Shown: positions 33,817 to 42,844, numbered from the stretch's first letter. The stretch is DNA of 46,442 bases from CALGTL01 sp963579135 (GCA_963579135.1 CAUZFB010000016.1:1-46442), one strand, 5' to 3'. Notes: generated from the letters alone by a model not told the origin. Made by a program: numbers and translations.

Positions 33817-34260
33817 ATGAACGCACTCGTGACCCGCGTCAAATTGGAGACCACTCGCGCCCCCGAGTTCATAGACATCACCGAGCATGTGGTTGCTCAC
33901 GTCAAGGACTCAGGCGTTCGCGATGGACTGGTGTGCATCTACTCGAAGCACACCACCGCAGCAGTGAAGATCAATGAGAACGAGCCCTTGCTCCTCTCTG
34001 ACATGGAGACGTTCCTCAAGAATATTGCCCCCCTCGACCAGTACTACGCCCACAACGATTTTGAGATTCGCACTGTCAACATGACGGAGGACGAATGCCC
34101 CAATGGGCACTCGCATTGCGCGAGCCTGACGCTCGGAACCAGCGAGACGATTCCCATCATCGACGGCGACCTGCAGCTCGGTCAGTACCAGAGCGTGTTC
34201 GTCATTGAACTGGATCGCCCTCGCGAGCGAGACATACTGATTTCTGTCCTTGGTACGTAG
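33817..34260 (+). CDS. yjbQ: YjbQ/UPF0047 family protein
   Basis: The 147-aa protein is a typical YjbQ member: 'HTTAAVKINENEPLL', 'GHSHCASLTLGTSETIPIIDGDLQLGQYQSVFVIELDRPRERDI'. The conserved His residues and the 'LGQYQ' strand match. Some members can complement thiamin-phosphate synthase weakly; the true role is unclear. It lies between shc (132 bases upstream) and hpnC (9 bases downstream), inside the hopanoid operon. The ATG at 33817 has GGGAGG 12 bases upstream, a long spacing, so the start is less certain. Confidence 0.85.
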   Translation: MNALVTRVKLETTRAPEFIDITEHVVAHVKDSGVRDGLVCIYSKHTTAAVKINENEPLLLSDMETFLKNIAPLDQYYAHNDFEIRTVNMTEDECPNGHSHCASLTLGTSETIPIIDGDLQLGQYQSVFVIELDRPRERDILISVLGT

Positions 34261-34269
34261 AGGTGCTGC

Positions 34270-35157
34270 GTGGCCGTGAGCTCCCGGGCCACGGGGCCGA
34301 CGCCCTCCCTCGAAAACGCCTACGCCACCTGCAAGGCGCTAGCCCAAGGCCACTACGAGAATTTCTCAATAGCGTCATGGCTCCTTCCGCAAGATATCCG
34401 GAAGTACCTCTACGTGATCTACGCCTTCTGTCGCCACACCGATGACTTGGGTGACGAAGCAGAAGGCGATCGACTCGCCCTCCTCGACGCTTGGGAACCC
34501 GAGCTTGACCACGTTTATGGCGGAGAGCCGAAACACCCCATCATGGTCGCGCTACAGGATGTGGTGCGCCGCTTCGAGATCCCGGAAGAGCCGTTCCGCA
34601 ACCTCATCCGGGCGAATCGCATGGACCAAGGCCGCGTGCGGTTCGCAACCTATGACGACCTGCTCCACTACTGTGCACACTCTGCGATGCCGGTGGGACA
34701 GATGGTGCTCTACCTCCTGCGCGACCGATCGCCAGAAAGCCGGGCACTCTCCGACGCCACATGCACGGCCCTGCAACTGGCCAACTTCTGGCAGGACGTG
34801 GCCCGTGATTGCAACAAGAACCGCGTGTACATCCCGCAGGAGGACATGACGCGATTCGGCGTAGCGGAGTCCGAACTGGCGCATGCGTCGGCGAACCCTG
34901 CGTTCAAAGACCTGCTGCGCTTCGAGGTGGGTCGCGCACAGGCATTGTTCGAGGAAGGGCTCCCGCTCGTCTACCGCATCAAGGGCCCCATGAAACTCGA
35001 CATCGCCCTCTTCAGCAGGGGCGGGCTCCGCGTGCTGGAGGCCATCCGGGCCTGCGACTACGACGTGCTCGCCGAGCGCCCCACCGTGCCCACGTTACGC
35101 AAGCTGTGGCTCGCTCTGAGCACTGCGGCCAGGCTCGCGATACTAAGGCGTCCATGA
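34270..35157 (+). CDS. hpnC: HpnC, hydroxysqualene synthase
   Basis: The 295-aa squalene/phytoene-synthase family enzyme has 'YLYVIYAFCRHTDDLGDEAEG' (Asp58, Asp59, Asp62) and 'LQLANFWQDVARDCNKNRVYIP' (second Asp-rich motif). In the HpnCDE route, HpnC converts presqualene diphosphate to hydroxysqualene. The order hpnC-hpnD-hpnE and the 'LPQDIRKYLYVIYAFCRHTDD' signature set it apart from HpnD. The GTG at 34270 is six bases after GAGG. The stop overlaps the hpnD ATG (ATGA). Confidence 0.93.
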   Translation: MAVSSRATGPTPSLENAYATCKALAQGHYENFSIASWLLPQDIRKYLYVIYAFCRHTDDLGDEAEGDRLALLDAWEPELDHVYGGEPKHPIMVALQDVVRRFEIPEEPFRNLIRANRMDQGRVRFATYDDLLHYCAHSAMPVGQMVLYLLRDRSPESRALSDATCTALQLANFWQDVARDCNKNRVYIPQEDMTRFGVAESELAHASANPAFKDLLRFEVGRAQALFEEGLPLVYRIKGPMKLDIALFSRGGLRVLEAIRACDYDVLAERPTVPTLRKLWLALSTAARLAILRRP

Positions 35158-36056
35158 CCACGAACTCTCCCCCCATATCTCTGCAAGCCGCGTATGACGA
35201 GTGCCAGGCGATCACTCGCCGTGAGGCGCGTAACTTCTACTACGCGTTCATCACGTTACCGAAGCCACGGCGCCGGTCTATCTACGCCGCGTACGCGTTC
35301 AGCCGGTTGGCAGACGATATCGCAGATGGCGACGGGGTGAACGGCGTCGTAGACATCGAGAGCAAATCAGTAGCCTTGAGTGGCTTGCGACAGGCTCTCC
35401 ACAGGGGGCTCGGCGGAGCGCCCGAGGGAGCAATCATGATCGCTCTGGCGAACACTGCGACAACGTACGGCATCCCAGAGTCGCTGTTCGACAACATCAT
35501 CGACGGCGTCGAGATGGACCTGACCAAGAGCAGGTACGCGACATTCAAGGATCTCCGTGAGTACTGCTACCGAGTGGCCTCCACTGTCGGATTGGTGTCG
35601 ATCCAGATTTTCGGCTACGACGACCCGCAGGCCAAAGTTCACGCCGTTGATTTGGGACTTGCCATGCAGTTGACCAACATCATCCGGGACGTGGGCGAGG
35701 ATGCCGGCAACGGTCGCATCTACATTCCTCAGGACGAGCTCGCACGATTCGGTTGTACCGAGGAACAGTTGCGAACGGGTACCATCGACGACAACCTCGT
35801 CGCATTGATGCGATTCCAAGCCGACCGCGCACGCCGCTACTTCGCGTCAAGCACTGTGCTGTTTCCGCTGCTGGAGCCTCGGTCACGTGGTTGCGCGTCC
35901 GGCCTACACCAGATCTACTCCAAGCTGCTGGATCGCATCGAACGCCGTGGTTACGACGTTTTCAGCGAGCGAGTGAGCCTCCCAGCCTGGGAAAAACTGC
36001 GATTGACATTCAGCCTTTGGGCAACCAGTCTCATCACGAGTCGCCTGTCACGGTAG
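35154..36056 (+). CDS. hpnD: HpnD, presqualene diphosphate synthase
   Basis: The 300-aa protein is the second squalene/phytoene-synthase family member here. Motifs are 'RSIYAAYAFSRLADDIADGD' (Asp54, Asp55, Asp58) and 'LTNIIRDVGEDAGNGRIYIPQDEL'. HpnD condenses two FPP molecules to presqualene diphosphate. The 'NIIRDVGED' form is characteristic of HpnD and phytoene synthases, against 'NFWQDVARD' in HpnC. The ATG at 35154 is chosen for the ATGA overlap with hpnC; an open frame extends further upstream but only inside hpnC. Confidence 0.93.
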   Translation: MTTNSPPISLQAAYDECQAITRREARNFYYAFITLPKPRRRSIYAAYAFSRLADDIADGDGVNGVVDIESKSVALSGLRQALHRGLGGAPEGAIMIALANTATTYGIPESLFDNIIDGVEMDLTKSRYATFKDLREYCYRVASTVGLVSIQIFGYDDPQAKVHAVDLGLAMQLTNIIRDVGEDAGNGRIYIPQDELARFGCTEEQLRTGTIDDNLVALMRFQADRARRYFASSTVLFPLLEPRSRGCASGLHQIYSKLLDRIERRGYDVFSERVSLPAWEKLRLTFSLWATSLITSRLSR

Positions 36057-37420
36057 CTTCACACACGCTGGCTTCGGTCGCGGTGCTCGGTGGTGGGCTT
36101 GCCGGCATGACCACCGCACTCCGATTGGCCGAAGCTGGACACGCCGTAACGCTGATCGAGCGGCGACCCTACCTGGGTGGACGCGCATACTCGTTCGTGG
36201 ACAACGAGACCGGTGCCCAGGTGGACAACGGCCAGCACGTGTTCCTCAGCTGTTGCACCGCCTACGCCCAGTTGCTGAACGACGTGGGCACGTTAGAACG
36301 AACGTTCCTTCAGCAACGCCTGCGCGTCGAAGTGCGCGCGCCGAACGGCGAGCGCGGCGTGCTCAGCGGCCTGCCGTTGCCTGCGCCGCTGCATCTGCTG
36401 CCGTCGTTCTTCCGGTACCCCCACATCGGCTGGCGTGACAAGCTACGTGCGGCCCCTGCCCTGCTCCGTATCCACCGAGAGCGCAACCGCGACCGGCTGG
36501 AGCTCAGCGCGATCAGCTTCGCAGATTGGCTATGCCAGCACGGCCAATCCCGGCACGCCATCGCCAACTTCTGGGATTTGATAGTCCTGCCCTCGCTGAA
36601 CGACTCATCAAAGAACGTATCGGCCTCCATGGGTTTCATGCTGTTCCAGGTCGCATTTCTGCGGAACGCCCACGGCGCAAATGTCGGCTACGCGAAGTCA
36701 GGCCTGTCCAATGTCATGGGCGAGCCCATCGCAGCGAGGCTACGTGAGCTTGGCGCGACGCTCATGCTCGGCCGCAGCGTCGACCACCTCACCATCAGCA
36801 AGGGCGACCGCACGGCACTCGCCACTGAAATAGTGTTAGCTGACGGCCAGACCGTCGAGGCTGACTATTACGTCAGCTCCCTGCCACCGGACGCCATGCT
36901 AGGCTTACTGCCCCAGCGTTGGCGGAACAATCCCGCGCTCGCGCCGGCGGCGACGCACACCTGGGCGCCCATCGTGAACCTGCACATCTGGTACGACCGT
37001 CCTGTAGCCGACTTCGACTTCGTGGCGTTCGTCGATTCACCGGTCCAGTGGGTATTCAACCGCACTCGCATCGCTGGACTGACCGGCCCTGGCGATTACC
37101 TCACGGTTTCGCTGAGCGGAGCGTGGCACCACTGGCCGCAAACCAAAGACCAACTACGCGAGCTCTTCCTGCCTGAGCTCGAACGCCTGCTCCCGCTGGC
37201 CAAAGGCGCACAGGTTGAACGGTTCGTCGTGGTGAAAGAACAACGAGCAACATTTCAATCACTACCTGGCGCATCCGAGAATCGACTGGCAGCGCGCACT
37301 CCCATAGCCAACCTTGTGCTCGCCGGTGACTGGACGGACACCGGCTGGCCCGCGACGATGGAGAGCGCCGTTCGCAGCGGCAACACCGCGGCCGCAACCA
37401 TCCAGGGAAACGACTCATGA
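36017..37420 (+). CDS. hpnE: HpnE, hydroxysqualene reductase (FAD-dependent, desaturase-like)
   Basis: The 467-aa flavoprotein has the dinucleotide site 'VAVLGGGLAGMTTALRLAEAGHAVTLIERRPYLGGRAYSF' and the closing FAD motif 'NLVLAGDWTDTGWPATMESAVRSGN'. HpnE reduces hydroxysqualene to squalene, completing the HpnCDE route. The start is uncertain: no ATG lies before the FAD motif. A TTG at 36017 would overlap hpnD by 40 bases; a CTG at 36068 is the other option. The stop overlaps the next gene in an ATGA. Confidence 0.88.
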   Translation: MGNQSHHESPVTVASHTLASVAVLGGGLAGMTTALRLAEAGHAVTLIERRPYLGGRAYSFVDNETGAQVDNGQHVFLSCCTAYAQLLNDVGTLERTFLQQRLRVEVRAPNGERGVLSGLPLPAPLHLLPSFFRYPHIGWRDKLRAAPALLRIHRERNRDRLELSAISFADWLCQHGQSRHAIANFWDLIVLPSLNDSSKNVSASMGFMLFQVAFLRNAHGANVGYAKSGLSNVMGEPIAARLRELGATLMLGRSVDHLTISKGDRTALATEIVLADGQTVEADYYVSSLPPDAMLGLLPQRWRNNPALAPAATHTWAPIVNLHIWYDRPVADFDFVAFVDSPVQWVFNRTRIAGLTGPGDYLTVSLSGAWHHWPQTKDQLRELFLPELERLLPLAKGAQVERFVVVKEQRATFQSLPGASENRLAARTPIANLVLAGDWTDTGWPATMESAVRSGNTAAATIQGNDS

Positions 37421-38418
37421 AAACCCTCGTTCTCGCTCCATTTTCAACCGACGGTCTAGCCTGCCTGCGCGATCTGGGAGACGTTGTCTATGAGCCATGG
37501 ACGGACACCCAGGAGATTCAAGACCCCGAGGAGCTAGGCCAGCGAATAGCAGACGAAGGCGTCGACGCATTGGTCGTCGAGATCGATTTCCTGTTCAATG
37601 AGCTATTCGACACCGCACCTGGCCTTCGGTTCGCCGCGATCTGTCGCGCGGCATTGAATCAGGTCGATCTGGAAGCCGCCACCGACCGTGGAGTTGTCAT
37701 CACCCACACGCCAGGACGCAATGCGCAAGCCGTGGCGGAGTTGGTGCTCGGCCATCTGTTGAGTCTGGCTCGTCACATCCCACCATCGAATTCCTTCGTC
37801 GTCGACGGCCAGTGGCAAGATCCGACGGAGGCTTACACGCGCTTCCAAGGGCGTGAGCTCGCAGGCGCGACTCTCGGTCTGATCGGCCTCGGCCAGATCG
37901 GTCGGCGTGTCGCCCGGCTTGCGCGTGGCGTGGGCATGAACATACTTGCGTACGACCCCTACGTCACACGCGACACACGTCCCGCATCTGGCGTAACGCT
38001 GGTTGAACTGGACGCCCTATTGGCAGCCAGCGACTTCGTCTCCATCCACGTGCCGGAGACCAGCGAAACCATCGGCATGCTGAACGGCGAAGCCCTCGCC
38101 AAGATGCGCGCAAACGCCTACCTGGAGAACGTCACTTCGCCCGCCATCGTCGACCGCGACGCGCTGGTCGACGCACTGCGAACAGGCAAGCTCGCAGGCG
38201 CCGCCATGGACGTCCACGACTCGCATCCACTGGCCCCCGACTCCCCGTTCATCGGCATGCCTAACGTACTGCTAACTCCGCACATCGGTGGTGCCACCAA
38301 GGAAACGATCGACCGACATTCGGCGATGGTCGCCGAGGACCTTCGCCGCTTCGCGAGAGGGATCAAGCCCAAACACCTGGCGAACCCTGGCGTTTGGGCG
38401 CGGCGCCGCAAGCTCTAG
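37417..38418 (+). CDS. 2-hydroxyacid dehydrogenase (PGDH)-like protein lacking two catalytic residues
   Basis: The 333-aa protein has the fold of D-isomer-specific dehydrogenases. The NAD site 'GLIGLGQIGRRVARLARGVGMNILAYDPY' (about 154-182) is intact. Of the catalytic triad, His289 is kept (TPHIGG), but the Arg of 'NxxRG' is Ser241 ('ENVTSPAIVD') and the Glu of 'DVFxxEP' is His270 ('DVHDSHPL'). The usual 2-hydroxyacid oxidation is therefore unlikely. An NAD-binding regulator, a new reaction, or simple decay are the options; the otherwise intact frame argues against decay. It is joined to hpnE by an ATGA overlap. Confidence 0.85.
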   Translation: MKTLVLAPFSTDGLACLRDLGDVVYEPWTDTQEIQDPEELGQRIADEGVDALVVEIDFLFNELFDTAPGLRFAAICRAALNQVDLEAATDRGVVITHTPGRNAQAVAELVLGHLLSLARHIPPSNSFVVDGQWQDPTEAYTRFQGRELAGATLGLIGLGQIGRRVARLARGVGMNILAYDPYVTRDTRPASGVTLVELDALLAASDFVSIHVPETSETIGMLNGEALAKMRANAYLENVTSPAIVDRDALVDALRTGKLAGAAMDVHDSHPLAPDSPFIGMPNVLLTPHIGGATKETIDRHSAMVAEDLRRFARGIKPKHLANPGVWARRRKL

Positions 38419-38445
38419 AGCCGACGCCGGTGCTACTCTTGGGCG

Positions 38446-39369
38446 GTGCTCGGCATCGTCTTCACACTCATTTCAGCTTTCTTCTTTGGCATCTCCACCG
38501 TGAGCATGCGCCGTGGCGTAGCGTCGGGATCTGCCCTGAACGGGCTCTACCTCACACTATTGCCCGGAATACCGCTATTCTGGCTCGCCGCGCTCGCTAC
38601 AGGCCAGCTATTCGACTTTGACCGCCTCGACCAAGCCGACGTGATTCTGTTGGTCGCGTCCGGATTGGTGCATTTCATCATTGGCCGCTACTGCACGCTG
38701 CGAGCCATGGCCGCACTCGGAGCGAATAGGGCATCGACCGTGATCGTCACCTCCGTGCTCGTATCCGTGGGGCTGGCAGTGCTCTTCCTGGGTGAGGGGC
38801 TCACCCCTCTCATGGTATTCGGTATCGCCCTCGTCATCATCGGGCCGGCCGTCGCTGCGGGTAGCTCAAAGCCCAAGCGGGCGCTCGTCCCTGCGGGCGG
38901 GTCTCCCAGCGTGTCCTTCGACGACCTCCCCCGTGGGCGCCTGGTGCGGGGCTACAGTTGGGCCATCGTCAACGCCATCGCGTTCGGCATCAGCCCGCTG
39001 TTCATCCGAGAGGCGCTGGGCGACACGGGCCTCGGCGTGCTAGGCGGAGCGATCTCCTACACCGCGGCCGGCCTCTTGCTTGTCGCGATACTTCTCACGC
39101 CCGGGCAGATCAGCAGCTTACGAGCCGTGAGTCCCACCACCCGCAACTGGTTCCTGGTCAGCGCCATCGCCATCATGACAGCGCAGACCTTCCGGTTCCT
39201 CGGCATCGCCCACGCGCCCGTGACCGTTGCGGTCCCACTGCTTCGCGGCGGCGCGGTGTTCATCTACATCATGTCGTACTACGTGAACCGCGACATCGAG
39301 AGCTTCAGCCGCAAGGTCATCCTGGGAACGGCTATCGCCCTCGTTGGCGCAATAGCGCTGGTGATCTGA
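38446..39369 (+). CDS. EamA/DMT family transporter
   Basis: The 307-aa protein consists of two EamA repeats of about five helices each: 'LGIVFTLISAFFFGISTVSMRRG' opens the first, and 'GYSWAIVNAIAFGISPLFIREA' opens the second after a cytoplasmic loop near 140-165. DMT proteins move metabolites such as amino acids, sugars or nucleotides across the cytoplasmic membrane. The GTG at 38446 has only a weak ribosome site. It lies 27 bases after the dehydrogenase-like gene and two before the sugar kinase. The substrate is not deducible; a hopanoid or sugar role rests on position alone. Confidence 0.82.
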   Translation: MLGIVFTLISAFFFGISTVSMRRGVASGSALNGLYLTLLPGIPLFWLAALATGQLFDFDRLDQADVILLVASGLVHFIIGRYCTLRAMAALGANRASTVIVTSVLVSVGLAVLFLGEGLTPLMVFGIALVIIGPAVAAGSSKPKRALVPAGGSPSVSFDDLPRGRLVRGYSWAIVNAIAFGISPLFIREALGDTGLGVLGGAISYTAAGLLLVAILLTPGQISSLRAVSPTTRNWFLVSAIAIMTAQTFRFLGIAHAPVTVAVPLLRGGAVFIYIMSYYVNRDIESFSRKVILGTAIALVGAIALVI

Positions 39370-39371
39370 TC

Positions 39372-40871
39372 ATGACGCGCGAAAACATTGGGCACGTGCT
39401 CACCCTGGACCTAGGCAGCAGCGGCCTCCGTGCGGTAGTCGTCTCGCCTGAGTACCGAATCGTGAGTGAGGTGAAACGGCCGTACCACATCTACCGCAGC
39501 TCCGGGCACGCAGAGCACTTCACCCCCGCAGATCTTCGCAGGCGTGTCCTCGACTGCCTGGCGAGTGCGGTCCGAGCGGCCACCGTGGCGCCGAATGCGA
39601 TCTCGCGTATCTCCATCACAGCCCAACGTGGGGGCACCGCTTTCCTCGATGCCCACGGCGCCACCCTGTACGCGGGCCCGAACACCGACGTGCGCGCAGT
39701 CTTCGAAGGCGCTGCAATCGATGACCAACTAGCCGCAGAGGTCTACGCGATCACAGGCCACCTGCCGTCGATGTTCCTCGCGCCCGCCAAGCTGCACTGG
39801 TGGCACGCGCATCAACCACGACGCGCGCGCCGTATCGCGACCGTAGCCTCGCTGGGATCGTGGGCAGCGCACCAGCTAACTGGTGATCTCGGCGAAACGC
39901 CCTCGACGCTGGTCGAAGCCGGGTTGGCCAACGTAACGACGGGGCACCCCGCAGTGGCGTTGCTCGCGCGATTGGGCGTATCGCTCGACGCTTTGCCGAA
40001 CGTCGTCAGCGAAGGCGCAGTCGTTGGCACTCTCGGTCGAGAGTCGGCCGACACCATGGGCCTGCGCATCGGAACGCCAGTCGCACTAGCAGGCCCCGAC
40101 GCCCAGATTACGGCGTTGGGCGCTGGCAGCGTACGTCCCGGTGACACAACCGTCATCGCTGGCTGGAGTGCGCCGGTGCAGCGAGTCACGGCCATCCCAA
40201 CGTTCGATGCCGCGCGGCGCACGTGGGCGGGCCGCCACGCCGTGGACAGTTGCTGGATCCTCGAAGCGAATCCTGGCGACACTGGCAGGACGCTCGAAAC
40301 GGTCCGCCGCATGCTCGGCCCACGCATGAGCCTGGAGCGCTTCGATCGCCTGGCAGCGGGTGCACCGGAACGTGAGCTGCCCATCGTGGCAGCGTGGGGT
40401 CCGCGCGCGTTGGACATGTCGAACCCCGGCATGTCGCTAGGCGGACTGATCGCCCCCTCGCCGATCACCTACGAGGGCATTGACGCGGGTGCGGTCGCCC
40501 GCGCAACGCTGGAGAACATCGCATTCGCCATCCGCGAGTGCCTGGCGCTGCTGGACGAAGTCGCCGGTGGCAGCGCTGGTGGATATGCACTGACGCTGAC
40601 CGGAGGAATGGCCAACAGCTCGACATTCGCGTCGGTGTTGGCGGCGGCTGTGGGCAGACCGGTGCGCGTCCAGTCGCCACGTGCGGCAGCCATCGGCGCA
40701 GCGTTGGTCTCAACGCTAGCCGCCAGCGACATTGGCGCCGCAGCCGACCAGATTGCGTCGCAGGCCGTCGACGTGACGCCATCGCACACCGGCGCGCGGG
40801 ACGCGACGGAGCGCTATGAGCGCTGGCTCCACGTGCGGCGAGCTCTGGACCAGCTCGCCGTGGGCTTGTAG
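39372..40871 (+). CDS. FGGY-family carbohydrate kinase
   Basis: The 499-aa kinase has the FGGY two-domain fold: 'VLTLDLGSSGLRAVVVSPEYRIVSE' (phosphate-1 loop), the catalytic-Asp region 'VALAGPDAQITALGAGSVRPGDTTVIAGWSAPV' and the adenosine site 'LTLTGGMANSSTFASVLAAAVGRPVRV'. Substrates of the family are pentuloses, hexuloses, glycerol and polyols. The closest general pattern is xylulokinase-like, but the specificity loop is not diagnostic. It is followed directly by an MFS transporter and a class II aldolase, a typical sugar-catabolic trio, yet it lies behind hopanoid genes. Confidence 0.85.
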   Translation: MTRENIGHVLTLDLGSSGLRAVVVSPEYRIVSEVKRPYHIYRSSGHAEHFTPADLRRRVLDCLASAVRAATVAPNAISRISITAQRGGTAFLDAHGATLYAGPNTDVRAVFEGAAIDDQLAAEVYAITGHLPSMFLAPAKLHWWHAHQPRRARRIATVASLGSWAAHQLTGDLGETPSTLVEAGLANVTTGHPAVALLARLGVSLDALPNVVSEGAVVGTLGRESADTMGLRIGTPVALAGPDAQITALGAGSVRPGDTTVIAGWSAPVQRVTAIPTFDAARRTWAGRHAVDSCWILEANPGDTGRTLETVRRMLGPRMSLERFDRLAAGAPERELPIVAAWGPRALDMSNPGMSLGGLIAPSPITYEGIDAGAVARATLENIAFAIRECLALLDEVAGGSAGGYALTLTGGMANSSTFASVLAAAVGRPVRVQSPRAAAIGAALVSTLAASDIGAAADQIASQAVDVTPSHTGARDATERYERWLHVRRALDQLAVGL

Positions 40872-42128
40872 ATGGCGAGTAAACCTAAACACATCTCAAA
40901 ACAGCGCGTTATTTGGAGCCTGAACACTGTCGCCTTCTCGTGGAGCGTCGGCCTAGGTGCGGCAGTACCGGTCATCCCGCTACTCGCGATGCAACTCCAA
41001 GACAACATCGCCTTGGCGGGGCTCGTCATCACGATGGGTGGCGCAGGCCGTCTGTTCGTGTCCTACGGAACCGGGTTCCTCCTCGATCGATTCGGTCGGC
41101 GCAGAGTTGCCATCGTCGGGGTAACGATCAGGATGATCTTCTCCTTCGCCGAAGGGCTTTCTCCAACCTACCTCGCGCTGGTGGGGTCGCGGTTCATGTC
41201 TGGGGTGGGCACCGCCATCTGGGGCACGGGTCTCGCGACGATCACCGCAGACATCTCCACCCGCGCGGATCGAGGTACGATCACGGGGAGCCGCCAAGGC
41301 TACATGCACCTGGGCCAAGTCATCGGACCGATCCTCGGAGCGGCTGCCTGGGCCGCCACCGGCGATATCCGAGTCCCGTTTTTCATCAACGGATTCAGCA
41401 AGCTCATCTGCCTACTCGTGTTCCTGTTCGTGATGGTTGAAACGCGATCACTATCAGACGTCGATGTGCCAGAGACTCCGGCGAAAGCACCGGTCGAGCC
41501 CGTCGTCGCCAAACCTGGCACGCTCGAGACCTGGGGCGCGGTCTTCGCGTCGGGGTTCATCCTGGTGCTGGTCGGGCTGTTTGCAGCGGGATTGTTCCGG
41601 GCTGCAGTCGGCGACACCATCATCCCCGTCTACGTTCGCAATGAGCTGGGCCTGCCGCAGTCGGCATTGGGCTTTGTGCTCAGCGCCATGGGCGTAGGCG
41701 GGCTCGGCGCATCGTTCATCGGCGGTCGCATGACGGACCGATGGGGTGTGGGTTCCGTGATGATCCCTGGGGCGCTGATCTCAGCAGCAGGATTGGCAAT
41801 TCTGATCGCTGGCCCCGGAGCCTTAGTCCTTGTACTGCTCGGCGCCGTGCTTGGCGCCAGCACAACACTGGTGCACGTCGGGACTAACGCCTTCGCCATC
41901 GATATCTCACCCCGCGGCAGGCGCGGGCGGTTCTTCGGACAGACGCAGACCGCGATGCACTCGGCGGCCTTGGTGGGGCCGATCGTGGTGGGTGCCATCG
42001 CCGACTGGGTCGGATTCGGTGCAGCGTTCGCGGTTCTTGCGGCGTTCTTCGTGTTCCTGGTGCCCATAGGCGTCATGATGGCGCGCCACGAGGTCAACGA
42101 CCCAGACGGGAAGGCCATGACCAGCTAG
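40872..42128 (+). CDS. MFS transporter
   Basis: The 418-aa twelve-helix carrier shows the loop 2-3 signature 'GTGFLLDRFGRRRVAIVG' and the matching loop 8-9 signature 'GGRMTDRWGVGSVMIPG'. The N-terminus 'HISKQRVIWSLNTVAFSWSVGLG' enters helix 1. Its ATG abuts the kinase stop with no gap, so translation is coupled. Uptake of the kinase/aldolase substrate is a reasonable guess; efflux is equally compatible with the fold. Confidence 0.85.
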   Translation: MASKPKHISKQRVIWSLNTVAFSWSVGLGAAVPVIPLLAMQLQDNIALAGLVITMGGAGRLFVSYGTGFLLDRFGRRRVAIVGVTIRMIFSFAEGLSPTYLALVGSRFMSGVGTAIWGTGLATITADISTRADRGTITGSRQGYMHLGQVIGPILGAAAWAATGDIRVPFFINGFSKLICLLVFLFVMVETRSLSDVDVPETPAKAPVEPVVAKPGTLETWGAVFASGFILVLVGLFAAGLFRAAVGDTIIPVYVRNELGLPQSALGFVLSAMGVGGLGASFIGGRMTDRWGVGSVMIPGALISAAGLAILIAGPGALVLVLLGAVLGASTTLVHVGTNAFAIDISPRGRRGRFFGQTQTAMHSAALVGPIVVGAIADWVGFGAAFAVLAAFFVFLVPIGVMMARHEVNDPDGKAMTS

Positions 42129-42169
42129 ACGCCTGGAAGCAACAGCGTCTCATTGCTATCCTTGCCAGC

Positions 42170-42844
42170 GTGAACGACAGGCGTCCCATGAGCGATTGGA
42201 TCGACATCCGGCAGGCAGTCCTCGAAGCTGCGCAGACGATGCTGCGCGACGGCCTCGTCGTGGGCACGTCAGGCAACGTGAGCGCCCGATGCACCGGGGA
42301 TTCGCTGGCGATCACCGCGTCCGGCACGGACTATGCGGCGATGACACTCGACGACATCGTGGTCGTGGACTTCGATGGCGAGCCCATCGTGGGGGACGCG
42401 ATTCCCTCGACAGAGATGTTGATGCACGCGGCGATCTATCGCGCACGCCCTAGCGTAGGAGCGGTGATGCACACGCATTCCACGTACGCCAGTGGCCTAG
42501 CGGTCGCCGGGGAACGGCTGCCGCCATTGATCGATGAGATCGTCGTCCACCTGGGCGGTGCCATCGAGGTGTCTGAGTATGCGTTCCCAGGCACCGAGGA
42601 ACTCGGCGATCGTGTGGTAGTCGCGCTGGGGGAGCGCAACGCAGCGCTGATCCGCAACCACGGGCTAGTGGGCGTCGGCAAGACGCCGGCCGAGGCTCTG
42701 CGCGCGTGCCAAATAACTGAACACTCGGCCCACATCTACACCATCGCGAAAACGGTGGGGGTGCCACAGCAGATTCCCGCAGATGCGGTGGCAACGGAGA
42801 TCGAATTGTTCCGGATGCAGCAGGCTGCCAAGGCGAATCAATGA
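42170..42844 (+). CDS. Class II aldolase/adducin family protein
   Basis: The 224-aa protein is an L-fuculose-1-phosphate/L-ribulose-5-phosphate-aldolase-type zinc enzyme. Zinc ligands are visible as His101 and His103 ('VMHTHSTYASG') and His164 ('IRNHGLVGVG'), with the acid/base Glu82 ('STEMLMHAAIY'). The phosphate loop 'VVGTSGNVSAR' is also present. It would cleave or epimerise a phosphorylated sugar supplied by the FGGY kinase. The GTG at 42170 or the ATG at 42188 may be the start; neither ribosome site is strong. The stop overlaps the next gene (ATGA). Confidence 0.88.
   Translation: MNDRRPMSDWIDIRQAVLEAAQTMLRDGLVVGTSGNVSARCTGDSLAITASGTDYAAMTLDDIVVVDFDGEPIVGDAIPSTEMLMHAAIYRARPSVGAVMHTHSTYASGLAVAGERLPPLIDEIVVHLGGAIEVSEYAFPGTEELGDRVVVALGERNAALIRNHGLVGVGKTPAEALRACQITEHSAHIYTIAKTVGVPQQIPADAVATEIELFRMQQAAKANQ

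Noticed and set aside
34809..35153. Extended hpnD frame running through hpnC
   Set aside because: It is an out-of-phase shadow of hpnC; the ATGA junction at 35154 is a normal coupled start.
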